A program made the translations under genes and the position numbers. 44,574 nt of DNA from the NCBI GenBank assembly GCA_034687125.1, contig JAQGBZ010000466.1, forward strand, positions 1 through 44,574, written 5' to 3'. Position 1 is the first letter of the stretch. Every line of letters begins with the position of its first letter. The stretch is from Neelides folsomi. Its lineage: Eukaryota > Arthropoda > Collembola > Neelipleona > Neelidae. Below are positions 10,501 through 21,300 of this stretch, one piece after another. Under the pieces are notes generated by a model. It saw only the letters and a list, made by a program, of their open reading frames with translations, was not told where the DNA came from and searched no databases.

Positions 10501-12181
10501 TTATTCCTATTTTAATTGATTCCTATTTCAACTCTTACCCGCGACAACTCATGCTTTAGCTTCGTTCTTAGCATTTATAATTAATAATGATTAAATTCAA
10601 GGAATCCATCTTTAAGGAATTTCATTCATATAGCTTAGAACTTCCCTGTTCTCACAATGGAATTCTTAAAAACAAATAAAAATTTTACAATAAAGGCCAA
10701 TTTATAAATTTACAATTTGTATAATCCTTAGGAATGATTAAATCTGGGTGTGAGTTGTCGGGTAATTTTAATGGTTAACATTTGGGCTATCTTAATTATC
10801 TATAATGTTGCCAGTCCAACTTTTTGGCTTCTCACACGTAAAGCTGGGCATTTCTTTCCACTCAATTTCCCTTGTCTACTAACTCGCTCTGTTCCTCACT
10901 CTTTTGACTTTTGTGAGAAATGTATGATTTATTTGTAGTTTGGATCCTTGTTTGTTTTCCCCTATTTATCCCTTCTAATTTAAATGGACCATGGTATCTA
11001 GATACGACGAGATGGGGAACTGCCTTGGACGAGTCGAAATCGACCCCCCGACCCCTGTCCGCCTCAAGTGGCAAATCTCTCGTGAGTGCCTTGACATCAT
11101 CGGAGACGCGGCTTTGAAGGCCCATAGCCTCCTAAACGATGTGGATCTGAATTTGTACAAGCACGAAGACTATGGCAAGGGATTTATGAAGACTTGCAAA
11201 GTCTCACCGGATGCCTTCATCCAAATGGCACTCCAGCTTGCTTATTACAGAGTAAATTTATTTATTACTTATTTATTTTATTAGACTGAGTAATTAATAA
11301 TAATGATAATATATTTAATCAGGATGCTGGTAAATTCAATCTGACCTATGAAGCTTCGATGACTCGACTCTTCAAAGAGGGAAGGACCGAAACGGTTCGC
11401 CCATGCACCATTGAATCTTGTGATTGGGTTCTCGCTATGGAAAATGACACATTCACGGTTTGAACATTTTGAAGATAATATTCAATTTAATTATAATATC
11501 GATTTTAATTATAATATTCATTTTAATTATTTCCCAATTTGACTAGAATGAAGAGAGAATTGAATTTCTTCGAAAAGCTTGTGCCATGCACCAGAAGGGA
11601 TATCAAGACGCGATGACTGGCAAAGGGATTGACCGCCACTTGTTCTGTCTTTACGTTGTGTCAAAATACTTGGAAGTGGATTCGCCTTTCCTTAAAGTAC
11701 ATTAAGATTTTAAGTAAACTTTTTTTTAGTAAATGACCATTTTTGATTTTAGGAAGTTTTGAGTGAACCTTGGCGTCTCTCCACTTCCCAAACACCACAT
11801 GGGCAAACCACAAAATTGGATTTGAATAAACACCCCGGGTGTATTTCAGCTGGTGGAGGTTTCGGTCCAGTGGCAGATGACGGTTATGGAGTTTCTTACA
11901 TCATTGCAGGGGAAAATCTTCTCTTTTTCCACATCTCTTCCAAAAGGAGCTCGCAAGTGACTGTGAGGAAGATATCTAAATTAATCAATGAAATGAAAAT
12001 AAATTTGAAGGGATTTTTAAATTTAAAATCTTTTCAGGATTCCACGAGATTCACTGGGAATATCAATAGAGCTTTGACTGACATGAAGAATCTGTTTGAG
12101 AAAGCCTTGGCAGCTAACAACGGCGTGGCGGTCTCTAAAGTTGGTGCTGGTGATACCAGAGGCGGAAAGAAAGCCAATTAA
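7507..12181 (+). CDS. CPT1: Carnitine O-palmitoyltransferase 1 (CPT1)
   Basis: CPT1 moves long-chain acyl groups from CoA to carnitine on the outer mitochondrial membrane, the controlled step of fatty-acid entry for beta-oxidation. Coding exons: 7507-7647, 7726-7862, 7987-8093, 8146-8312, 8410-8531, 8627-8828, 8894-9298, 9441-9548, 9671-9696, then 9757-9822 or 10086-10148, 11002-11251, 11323-11457, 11547-11696, 11753-11962, 12038-12181. Phases agree at every junction and give 788-789 residues; human CPT1A has 773. The start [10 protein letters not shown] matches the family's N-terminus. Two membrane segments lie in exons 2 and 3. The catalytic His is about residue 470 in NSEHSWADA, encoded by a 26-base microexon. 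Other family blocks include [34 protein letters not shown] and [16 protein letters not shown]. The last-but-one intron uses the GTGAGG donor after 11962, which restores the family spacing. The C-terminal tail is divergent (ends GGKKAN). The gene appears intact. The fly orthologue is withered (whd). Confidence 0.95.
9757..9822 (+). CDS. CPT1: CPT1 alternative exon 10a
   Basis: First of two similar exons that follow the microexon carrying the catalytic His. It is 66 bases, begins and ends in the same phase as exon 10b, and encodes [21 protein letters not shown] plus a split Arg codon. It shares ADA, HMWE and AED/AEE with 10b. The family-typical Pro of ADAP is Ala here, and the end differs (SSR-Y instead of LG-Y). 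The acceptor is tctaag and the donor gtattt, weaker than consensus, which suits regulated use. The intron before it is 60 bases. Drosophila CPT1 is known to use alternative exons at this part of the protein, with different kinetics and tissue expression. Confidence 0.85.
10086..10148 (+). CDS. CPT1: CPT1 alternative exon 10b
   Basis: Second copy of the alternative exon, 63 bases, encoding [20 protein letters not shown] plus a split Gly codon. This version is closer to vertebrate CPT1 (ADAPIVAHLWE ... LGY), so it is likely the ancestral type. It lies 263 bases after exon 10a, is preceded by ttgaag and followed by the donor gtaaat. Both copies splice in frame from 9696 and into 11002, as expected for an exon duplication used one at a time. 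Confidence 0.88.
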
Positions 12182-13790
12182 ACTTGTCCCTTTAATTTAA
12201 TAAGCTAAGATGAAACGAGTTGTGTGCTTTTTACTTTCTTGGTCAATGCAATTTCTTGTTCGAAATGGTCACAGGACAAATCCTATTTTTCGAAATTTGA
12301 GTTCTTATCACCCTAATACAAATATCTGTCTCAAATATGTAAGTGTAGTTATGAATTAATTTAACTCCCAAGTTCCCATTTGTATACAATTAGACTTGAA
12401 CACAATGCAAAAAATACCAAAACGAAAGTACCTTAAATATCATGTAAATGTAATTTTAAAAGTGTGTATTTTTTCCTTATTTATTTAGTATTGGCTACGA
12501 CCTCCAATCGGGGTCGTAATGGTTGAATTGGTCAAAAAAGAAGTAAATTATATTTTCAACTAATGGTTTTTTCTGCTTGATACCAGAAAGTTCCTCACAA
12601 TTAATGCACTTGGCCTTTTTATGTCGAATCTCCCTACAAACAAACAAATTTAGAGGTTCAGTAGGTTTTTAAATATTTTCAAGTATATTAGAACCCGATT
12701 TTGCTATATTAAAATAATTATGCTATGTAGGAACATTTTTATACGCTCAGCTTTTATATAAAAGGGAATGTAGGAGAATTTCACAAACATCATTGATTTA
12801 TATTTTACTTTTAGAATATATTTTAACTTTATTATTATTATCCTCGATTTCAATGGATTTTAAACATCTTTTGTTTGAGCGTGTTTAACCATTTTTATAC
12901 CAACTTTGTAGTTTTTTTGTCTTGGCAAATATTATTTTTAGCAAATTCACAGTAAGGTGAAGTAGAGTTAAATAGCGATGATTTAATAATTTTACATTTA
13001 TCTTATAGATTAATAATATTCTTTCCATTTTTACTCGCTAAAGTGTTAATTATATAATAACTTTAAAATGCAAAAATGAATCGGAGTTAGAAATGCATCA
13101 CACATGTATTAAATACTACATATTTATGTGGCCATTGTTAAGTACTAAAAGTTTTAGATTTTATATAAATATAATATTTAATAACCATTCTTTTTATCCT
13201 CTATATTACTTTTAGATAATAAATCAAATTTTAAGCCAACCTTTTCATTTATTACATTTCATTCCTTCAATTAAAGTTAAATTGAATGTGCATGTACTAA
13301 CATGTAATATTTTACTTTATAAATTTATGACACACATTGGATTATAATAATTGTTTAAATGTATGTTTTATCATTGCATAATAATTAAACGTTGAATTGT
13401 CCTTCAATTAATTGATATTAAAATCTTGTTTCATTGTTTCCTTTATTGAATCACAATCCCGCCTAAATTGACAACTTATCCCGCTTGGGATAACTAGGGG
13501 AAGGAAAGAAGCTACTCGATTTGCCTTTCACCCCTATACATTTTCGGAACTTTGTTTTTTCCTCCCTCACTTCAGCTTCTGACCAGAGTTGGGGGAGACT
13601 TCAAACTAAAATATTTTTAAATTCATTGTGCGGCAGTTGAGAAGGAAATTAAAGTCAACGACACTAACAATAGTCAAACGACGCTTCCACCCCATCAACA
13701 TAACCAGAATAACGACGCTTGTCCTCGGGTCAACATTATTGGAGCATTTGTTGGGAGAAAATAACGGAATTTTGAAGACGCCGATTCAGA
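12182..13790. other. Intergenic region between CPT1 and TASP1
   Basis: About 1.6 kb of AT-rich sequence holding the CPT1 3' UTR and the TASP1 upstream region. No coding exon is recognised. The final 300 bases before 13791 are less AT-rich and contain a short hairpin (ttatccc/gggataa around 13477-13494), a plausible but unproven promoter-proximal stretch. No clear AATAAA signal was seen close to the CPT1 stop. Confidence 0.6.
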
Positions 13791-15495
13791 ATGGATTTAG
13801 AAACTCAGTTGTTGTCTAAAGACAATTTAATCGGGATGGACACGACCGACACACACACTGATGCACCAACAGAATCCCTTGATGTGAAACAACAATTCTT
13901 CATTGCTGTCCATCTTGGTATTAACATCATTTCAATTATATATATTTTATAACTAACAATCCATCAATGAGTAATGGGAGTTGATGAAAATTATAAAATT
14001 TTTATAGGCGCTGGATACCACAAAAAGAAAGATGAAATGTTCGATGCTTACAAGGATCTAATTATCAAAGCGTGCACAAAGGTAGGAAAAGTTGATCAAC
14101 TTAATTTACTAATGTATTAATCCGTTTGTGGTTAAAGGGGAAGGAGATTCTTTCCAACAATGGGACAGCTGACGATGCGGTGGCTGCTGCCATTTCAGTC
14201 CTTGAAGACTCGGGGAAAGTAAATGCGGGTTTAGGATCTCACCTCAATGTTGTCGGAGAAGTGGATTGCGACGCAGGGTTCATGAAAGGAAACGGACTCT
14301 TTGGAGGAGTCGGAGCTCTGCCGGGGATCAAAAATCCAATCCAAGCAGCAAAGAAACTTGTAGAAACTCAAGAAGATAAAAGTTATCCTGCAGGACTTGT
14401 TCCACCCACGTAAATCAATAATTCTTTTTAAGAAAAAATAATTTTCCAATAAAAAATAATTTTCTAATAAAAATTTTCATTGATTTACTTTTAACGTTTT
14501 AAAATCATTGTTTACAGAGTTTTGGTTGGAGATGCAGCTCGAGTGTGGGCCGTGAACGAAGGAGTTTACTCCGTTGACAAAGAAAAATTTGTCACAGGTG
14601 ATTGGAAAAATTTAATCAAATACTGTCCCCGATATTAATTTAAGGAGATAATAATTTTTTTAATTTATTGATAATAATTTACTTTACAAAACTAGCCGAC
14701 AAGACGAAAAAGCTCGAAAAGATGCTTTTGAAATACGGGCAAATGACACCTGAAGAAAACGGAGTGAGTGACACGGTTGGAGCAATTGCTTTGGATTTTT
14801 ATGGCCACGTGGCCTCAGGAGTTTCCACTGGTGGAAGTTGGCTCAAGATTCCAGGAAGGATCGGCCATGTAAGAAAAAAGACAATTAGAGACAAGTGAAA
14901 TGAATTACATTGTTTTAGGCCCCGTTGTTCGGAAGCGGGTGTTATGCTGCCAACTTCGTCCCGCCAGATAAAATCGGAGCCGCTGTGTCGACTTCGGGAC
15001 TTGGCGAGCGACTTGGTCGTTTTCGTCTGGCTGCAAGCACGGCTGGGTGTTTAACAAATCCAAAAGTCACTGCTACGGTCGAAACTCTCAAGAGCCACGT
15101 CATGCGCCTCTTTGCTGGTAATTCTTCACCTCTAATTAACCAATTGAGTAATTAAGAATCAATTCAATTAACTGTTCAATTAAATAACTATTTTTATTAA
15201 TCTTTTACAGATTTCAAAGGATTCCCAACTGCAATTCTCGGATTGTTCTGGAATGGCCAGCGAGGCGAATTGGTTTCAGCTCACAATTCTCCAAGTTTCG
15301 TCTATGGATATCTCGGATCTGAAGAAAATGAGAAAATCAAGGTTTGTGACAATTGGAGAAAACAGATTAAAAAGGAAATATTTCCAATTAAAACATTCAA
15401 TTAAAATTTATTTTTTTATATTTCAGATGTCCTTTTCTCTTTTGCCAAATGATGGGAAGTTGACATCGGTTAAAATCCAATGCTGTTCTCTTTGA
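13791..15495 (+). CDS. TASP1: Threonine aspartase 1 (taspase-1)
   Basis: Taspase-1 is a type 2 asparaginase-fold protease that cuts after Asp in nuclear regulators such as MLL/Trithorax-type proteins and TFIIA. Exons: 13791-13917, 14008-14081, 14138-14409, 14518-14597, 14696-14868, 14919-15117, 15211-15341, 15427-15495; phases agree throughout and give 374 residues (human 420). Family blocks: GAGYH near the N-terminus, NAGLGSHLN, GAVGALPGIKNP-like VGALPGIKNP, PGRIGHAPLFGSGCY and AVSTSGLGE. Self-cleavage would occur at GVSD/TVGA, making Thr211 (14773-14775) the N-terminal nucleophile of the beta subunit. The loop before the nucleophile is about 20-25 residues shorter than in human and lacks its basic nuclear-localisation stretch, keeping only DKTKKLEK. 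The start follows an upstream noncoding stretch and gives an acidic leader before the domain. A polyadenylation signal candidate is AATAAA at 15859-15864. Confidence 0.93.
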
Positions 15496-16432
15496 TTTGA
15501 TCGAGAATTCAATTTACAATTATTTTTCTAACTCTGTTCTCCTTTTGAATTTCACTTCTCCCGATGGAAATTCGATTTTGAAACGAATTTGTCCTTTTAC
15601 AATTTCATTTCATTTGAGACGACGCATACAACAAACATCACTTGATATACATCATCTAAATCATCCATGGAGCATCTTATTCTTTCCATTTAACATTTAG
15701 GGCCTCATTACAAATATATTTACTTTTACATTTTTAGTGATTATTCATTGTACATAGACTTATCTTTATTAATAATGTTTGTACTTGATCAATTATGTTT
15801 CATTTATTAATTCCTTTATTATATATAAACAATGATAGAATAATAATTTATAAGCTATAATAAATAAATTACTGTATATATAAATATATAAATCGTCTTG
15901 ATTTGGTGATTGTATTAAAGACTTGAATAAATCGATGTTGAAAATCCATTAACTCATGAAATTAAAAAATTAAAGTTGGATAAATTGCCAACATTTGTAT
16001 GAAGTTCAAAGTAGAAAAAGTCAAAGTGACAAGAACTGTTTTGCTGGCCAACAATTAGAGGCTGGTGCCAGTGGATGGATCCTGTTGATGGCCTGACCTC
16101 TATCATATACTAATCATATATATAATTACTATATTAAACAGCTCTGCTCTACATTTTATATATTATATTAAAACTATGTAGACATAGTCATATAGTGTTA
16201 TAGAGAAATTTAAATTATTCGGATTCCTCGTTTCATTGTCACGTGGGTTGAAAGGGGCTGGCTGAATTTAGTGTGTAGTGAAGTTGTAGTAGAGGGAAGG
16301 CAGGGATTAAGCGGGAGAACGGGTTGTTGTAAGCCAAAAGCTCAGCTTCTTATCCCTTTGTGAAATCCTGATCAGACGCCTCTTTCTAATCCTTCGATTT
16401 TTGGGTCAGCGGACCAAATACCGCTGGCCAAC
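15496..16432. other. Intergenic region downstream of TASP1
   Basis: AT-rich 3' flank of TASP1 up to about 16200, with overlapping AATAAA signals at 15859-15868, then a more mixed-composition stretch (16240-16432) that would be the 5' UTR or promoter of the acidic-repeat exon. An in-frame TGA near 16362 bounds that reading frame upstream. No other gene was seen. Confidence 0.6.
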
Positions 16433-18227
16433 ATGGACAACGGTGGCAACATGGGGGGAAATGACATGAGAAACGTTGTCTTTATCAACAACACACTCAT
16501 CGTGGACAACAGGGTCATCATGAATAACGTAGCCAGCGTGGTCGTCGTGGGCGACATTACGGTGAACAACGTTAACATCGGCATCAACATGGACAATGAG
16601 GAAACCCTTGGCAAGGATGAAATCGTGGACAACGTGCAAATCGTGGACAATGAGGTAATTATGGATAAAGAAGAAATCGTGGTCAATGAGGAAATTTTGG
16701 TTAATAAGGAAATTTTGGTCAATAAGGAGATCGGGGATATGGAGGAAGTAGTGGACATTGAGGTGATCGTGCACAAGGAGGAAATTTTGATCAATAAGGA
16801 AATCGAGGACAATGAGGAAATCGTGGACCGCAGTGACAACGAAGACAGCTGCGACAACGAGGGCAGCTGCGACAACGAGGAAAGCAGTGACCACGAGGAC
16901 AGCGGCGACGGTTGGGATACCGTGGACAACGAGGAATACGTAGAAAGTGACAAGGAAGAAATCGTTGACAACGTGTACGAAGAAGAAGAGATTCCATTAA
17001 TTAACCTTGTGAGCAGTGACGAGGAAACCGAAGACAGCAGTGACCTCAAGGGCAACGAGGAAATCGTGGGCAATGAGGAAATCGTGGACAACAGTGACCT
17101 TGTGTGCAATGAGGAATTCGTGGGCAACAGTGACCTCGAGGACAAAGAGGAAATTGTTGCAAACGTGGAAATCGTGGATATCATTGACAACAAGGAAATA
17201 GTGGCCAACGTGGACCAAATTGACGACATGGACAAGTTGGACATCACGAACATTGTGAAGATCATGGAAAATATTGACATCATGGACAACTTTGAGATCA
17301 TGGACAAGGTGGACATCATGGAAAGCATGGACAACTCTGACCACATGAACAACATTGACAAAGTGGGGAATATTGACAATATCGACATCATGGACAACGA
17401 GGTCATGAACAACGCGAACCACCTTGACAGAAATCTGTTTTTTAAGATGCCGATGATTGGGAATATTTGGCGATGTAAGTAAAACGATACTTTTGATATT
17501 TATTTAATTTATTTATGATTATTTATTTTAATATAATTTTTAATTGCCATTTTCCAGCTCTCTACGGTCGTACAAGTCCAACACAGTTCGAATCACTCCC
17601 AACTCATTCTGGATTTCTGAAAGGTTTTTGAATTTTTATTCTCCGCCTTACTCCACGCTTAGTAACGATCCCGGTTTTAATCTTTCCTGTCTGCCAGGTT
17701 GAAATGGAAAAAATAATCAATCACCTTTACTATCATGTAAATTCATTAAGATTTTAATTATTAATACACATTTGAGATTTTAATTATTAATACACATTTG
17801 AGGATTTAATTATTAATTTAATACAGATTGATTTCCTGGCAGGTAGCTTTTGATTAAAAATGGGTTCCCCAAAGAGTGAAATGAATATGAATGCTGAAAT
17901 GAAATGCTGAATATGAATGAACGAATAATGCTAGAAAAGAAATAAGGCCTCAAGAAGGTTTAGCTAAACGTTTCCTTTATGCTATGCTAGCGATAATGAT
18001 CTAATCAACGTTGGTGGTCGTTGAGCGTTAATGAATGAATGTTTGTGGTTTTAACTTCTCTTTATTTCTATTATTCCTAATCATTGTTTATTTCATTTGC
18101 AGATAAGTTAGAACGAGAGAAAAGGATCCTGTCGGCCCAAGAAGAGTACAAAAAAAAGGCCGAAGTCGCGACTACACAGCTAATCGGGGGAATTGCTCCT
18201 CCTCCCCTACCGCGTCTCTTTCAAACA
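16433..18227 (+). CDS. Acidic Asp/Glu/Asn/Val-rich repeat exon, possible TRRAP N-terminal extension
   Basis: An ATG in good context (ccaacATGG) opens a 347-codon exon (16433-17474) made of degenerate repeats around NEEIVDN, EIVVNEEI and DIMDN. It is extremely rich in D, E, N, V and I. It ends at a strong donor (t|gtaagt) and joins, in matching phase, exon 17558-17623 (SLYGRTSPTQFES...) and exon 18103-18227 (DKLEREKRILSAQEEYKKK..., then APPPLPRLFQ). The last has donor gtaaga and splices in phase 0 into 18291, which is open through the TRRAP start region. Without that splice a TAG follows at 18243-18245. So this is either a 433-residue N-terminal addition to TRRAP (including 22 residues from 18291-18356) or a separate short gene. 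I recognise no family in it. Composition and repeats could also be a low-complexity artefact. Confidence 0.45.
17750..17816. repeat. 26-bp tandem repeat, about 2.6 copies
   Basis: The unit gattttaattattaata followed by cacatttga repeats twice exactly from 17750, then a partial, slightly changed copy. It lies in the intron between 17623 and 18103, and leaves splice sites untouched. Confidence 0.75.
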
Positions 18228-18356
18228 GTAAGATCTCAATTTTAGCGGACAAATCATTTCTCAAATGTCCCAAATGCCGACTCTCCCTAGATCGACCACG
18301 AAGACGACGACGGCCTGTATTCTTTTTTAAACCTACACTCATTTGCTGACATCACA

Positions 18357-21300
18357 ATGGAAGCATTAACAACCGCGCTGAAGCTGTTCCTCGACACCCA
18401 GACAAAGGACGACATTCGGGTGAAGTTGGCCCAAGATATCAGCGACAACTTGGAAGTAAGTTTTTAATAATAATAATAATATTTATCTTGCAAACTTACG
18501 ATATTCATTTGGGACAAATCTTCCAGGTCGTGACCACCTCAACTCAATATGGAACCTTCCTCGAAAGTGCAGTTCCCATTTTTATTAAATTTCTCCAGGA
18601 CGGAGAACCCTTCTTTGTCGCAGAGTTTCATGCACAGGTAATAATGATTTAAAATAGTAGATATAAACTAAATATGTAAATAATAAATAGTAAACAATTC
18701 CAAGAATTGGAAATAAAATCTATTATGGTGATTTAATATTTTATCAATTTAATTGGACTTGAGGTTTATATCTTCTTTGGCTATTTATTTGCAGCAAGCA
18801 AGAAAGTTGTCGCTTGAAATTCTCCATCGGTTCCCGGCCACAGATCCCATTCGACCTTTTGTAAAACCCATTTTGAATTTGGCTTTCAAACTGATTGAGA
18901 CGGATAATGAGGAAAATGTCCTCATTTGTCTTCGTCTCATTATTGAGCTTCATAAGCAATTTCGACCTGCGTTTTCTCCCGAAGTCGCCCAATTCCTCAA
19001 CTTTGTCAAATCGGTGTACAACGATCTTCCAACCCACATGGATAAAATTTTTGAGCCCAAGGCTCAATTGAAAATCAAGGATTTGAATGACATTAACATG
19101 AGTTCAATTCTCGACGAAATCTGCGGAGTCGTTAGTTTTCAAAGTGACAAAAAAGCGGCTGATGGCCAACTTTTCTCTGTAAATTTCCTACAATCTTTAA
19201 ATAACTTATTTAATTTCAAATTTTTTTTAATTTGATAACGATATTTAATCTTTCCCCATTGCACAGTACAACGTTTTACCAAAAGCTCGGAATTCACTCA
19301 AAGTTCTTCAGGAGCTTCCGATCATCGTTGTTCTAATGTATCAGATTTACAAAGGAAGTGTCCAACAAGAAGTTGCCGATTTCATTCCCATCGTCATGTC
19401 AACAATTACCCTCCAACCAAGTCTCGCTCAAAGGTAAAAATTACATCATTAAATTACATCAATTACATTATTACATTATTTTCTCAATTTTAACATTTTT
19501 AAAGAATGAATTATTGAAAGAACATATTTTATAAATGTATATTATAGCTATGTAATATATAGTACTCTATTATATAATTACTAATATTACAATTTTTAAT
19601 TTCAAGATTCCTAATCGAATTAATTTGTTATTAGGACGAGTCCAACATTTAACCGTGAGGTTCTTGTGGAATTCATGGGAGCTCAAGTGAAGACATTGAG
19701 TTTCTTGGCCTACATCATTAAACTTTATCAAGACCAAGTCGGGCAGCATAGCAATATGCTCGTCAATGGTCTCATCAACCTTCTGAGTCTTTGTCCTATG
19801 GAAGTGGCATATCTGAGAAGGGAACTTTTCATTGCAGCAAGGCATATCATGGCCACAGAGCTCCGATACAGTAAGAACCGTTTTAATATCCAAATAAAAT
19901 GTTTTATTATTTTTTAAGTTTAATTATACGTTGAATAATTTTTCTAGAATTCGTTCCTCACATGGAGAAATTGTTCGATGAGGAAATCCTGTTGGGCAAA
20001 GGATGGACCGTGAATGAAACAATGCGACCTTTAGCCTACAGCACTCTCGCCGATTTGGTTCATCACGTTCGTCAACATTTGACATTGAATGATTTGAGCA
20101 GAGCTGTGATGTTTTTCTCTTGCCATGTGCATGATGACAGCTTGCCATTAAGGTAAATTTGGAATGAATTAAGAATTTAACTGTCAATTTGGTCCTAATT
20201 TTATTCACTTTTTTCATTCCAGTATTCAGACAATGAGTTGTAAACTATTGTTCAACCTTGTGGAAAGCATTCGACTTCGTTCAGAAAGCGAAGGAGGAAA
20301 CGGAAGAGAAATTTTCATCAAAATGCTCGATCTCCTTGTTTATAAGTTCAAAATTATTGCTCAAGTTCACATTCCATATTTCCAGGAGAAATAGTAAGTG
20401 ATTCCATTTAAATACCTAATAATGAATAATTGGGCCAATTATTGAAAAAAAATTAAATTAAGATATTAATATAATTGTTATTTAACCGATTATGTATTAA
20501 TGATATTCAATGAGTGATAATGTTTATGTATTTATTTTAGTAATTCTGGTGGAAGTGGAGGAAGTCATTTCCCTCAAACTCCAATTTCTGGATCGTCGGC
20601 CGTCGCTGGGCCGTCCCAAGAAATCAAGAAGAGCGGAGAAGCTGAGGTCCGGGACGAGCTGTTCAAATTGGACAAATCGTCAAGTGAAAGCGGAAGTCAA
20701 AGGGAGGACACGGCAAACAAAAGATTTGGCTTCCCCATTTCCCCCATGGCCAATTATTCCTTCGCGGAGAGTCGGACTTTGGTTAAAACCCTCGTTTGCG
20801 CTGTGAAAACAATCTCTTGGGGAATTGCGTCTTGTAAAGTTAGGAAAAATTAATTATTTAATTAAAAACCATACAAGGATTTCCCATATGATTCAATTAG
20901 ATGGGTGGAATATTTAATTTGTGTATTTTTAGGGAACTTCGACTGACGGGACGGCGGTGACCTCCACGTACAAACAGTTCTCTCCTAAAGAAACAGAAGT
21001 TTACTTGCGTTTGATTAAATGGGGCCTCAACGCCGTGGATATTTATTCCATCAATGGACCAAATGGTTCTTTGACCCCGCAGCCTCCTGCAATCTCAAGG
21101 CAAATCAATTCCCAGGGTGTGAGGTCAAAAGAAGAAAAAGAAGTCTTGGAACATTTTGCTGGAGCGGTGAGAATTACAAATAACCAATTTAATTTAATTT
21201 TAATTGATTTAATTATATATTAATTTAATTATTTATTTAATTACTTTGATTTTCTTACCTTTAGTTTACTCTCCTCAACACTTACACATTCCGTGAGTTG

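Noticed and set aside
11951..11962. Earlier donor (caa|gtgact) for the CPT1 exon ending at 11962
   Set aside because: It also keeps frame, but the GTGAGG donor is stronger and gives the two residues needed to match family spacing before DSTRF.
16372..17412. 346-codon minus-strand frame of Ser/Leu/Ile/Met/Thr repeats
   Set aside because: It is the complement of the plus-strand codon-phase repeat; the plus frame has a good start context, a bounded upstream stop and splice sites leading to further exons, the minus frame has none.
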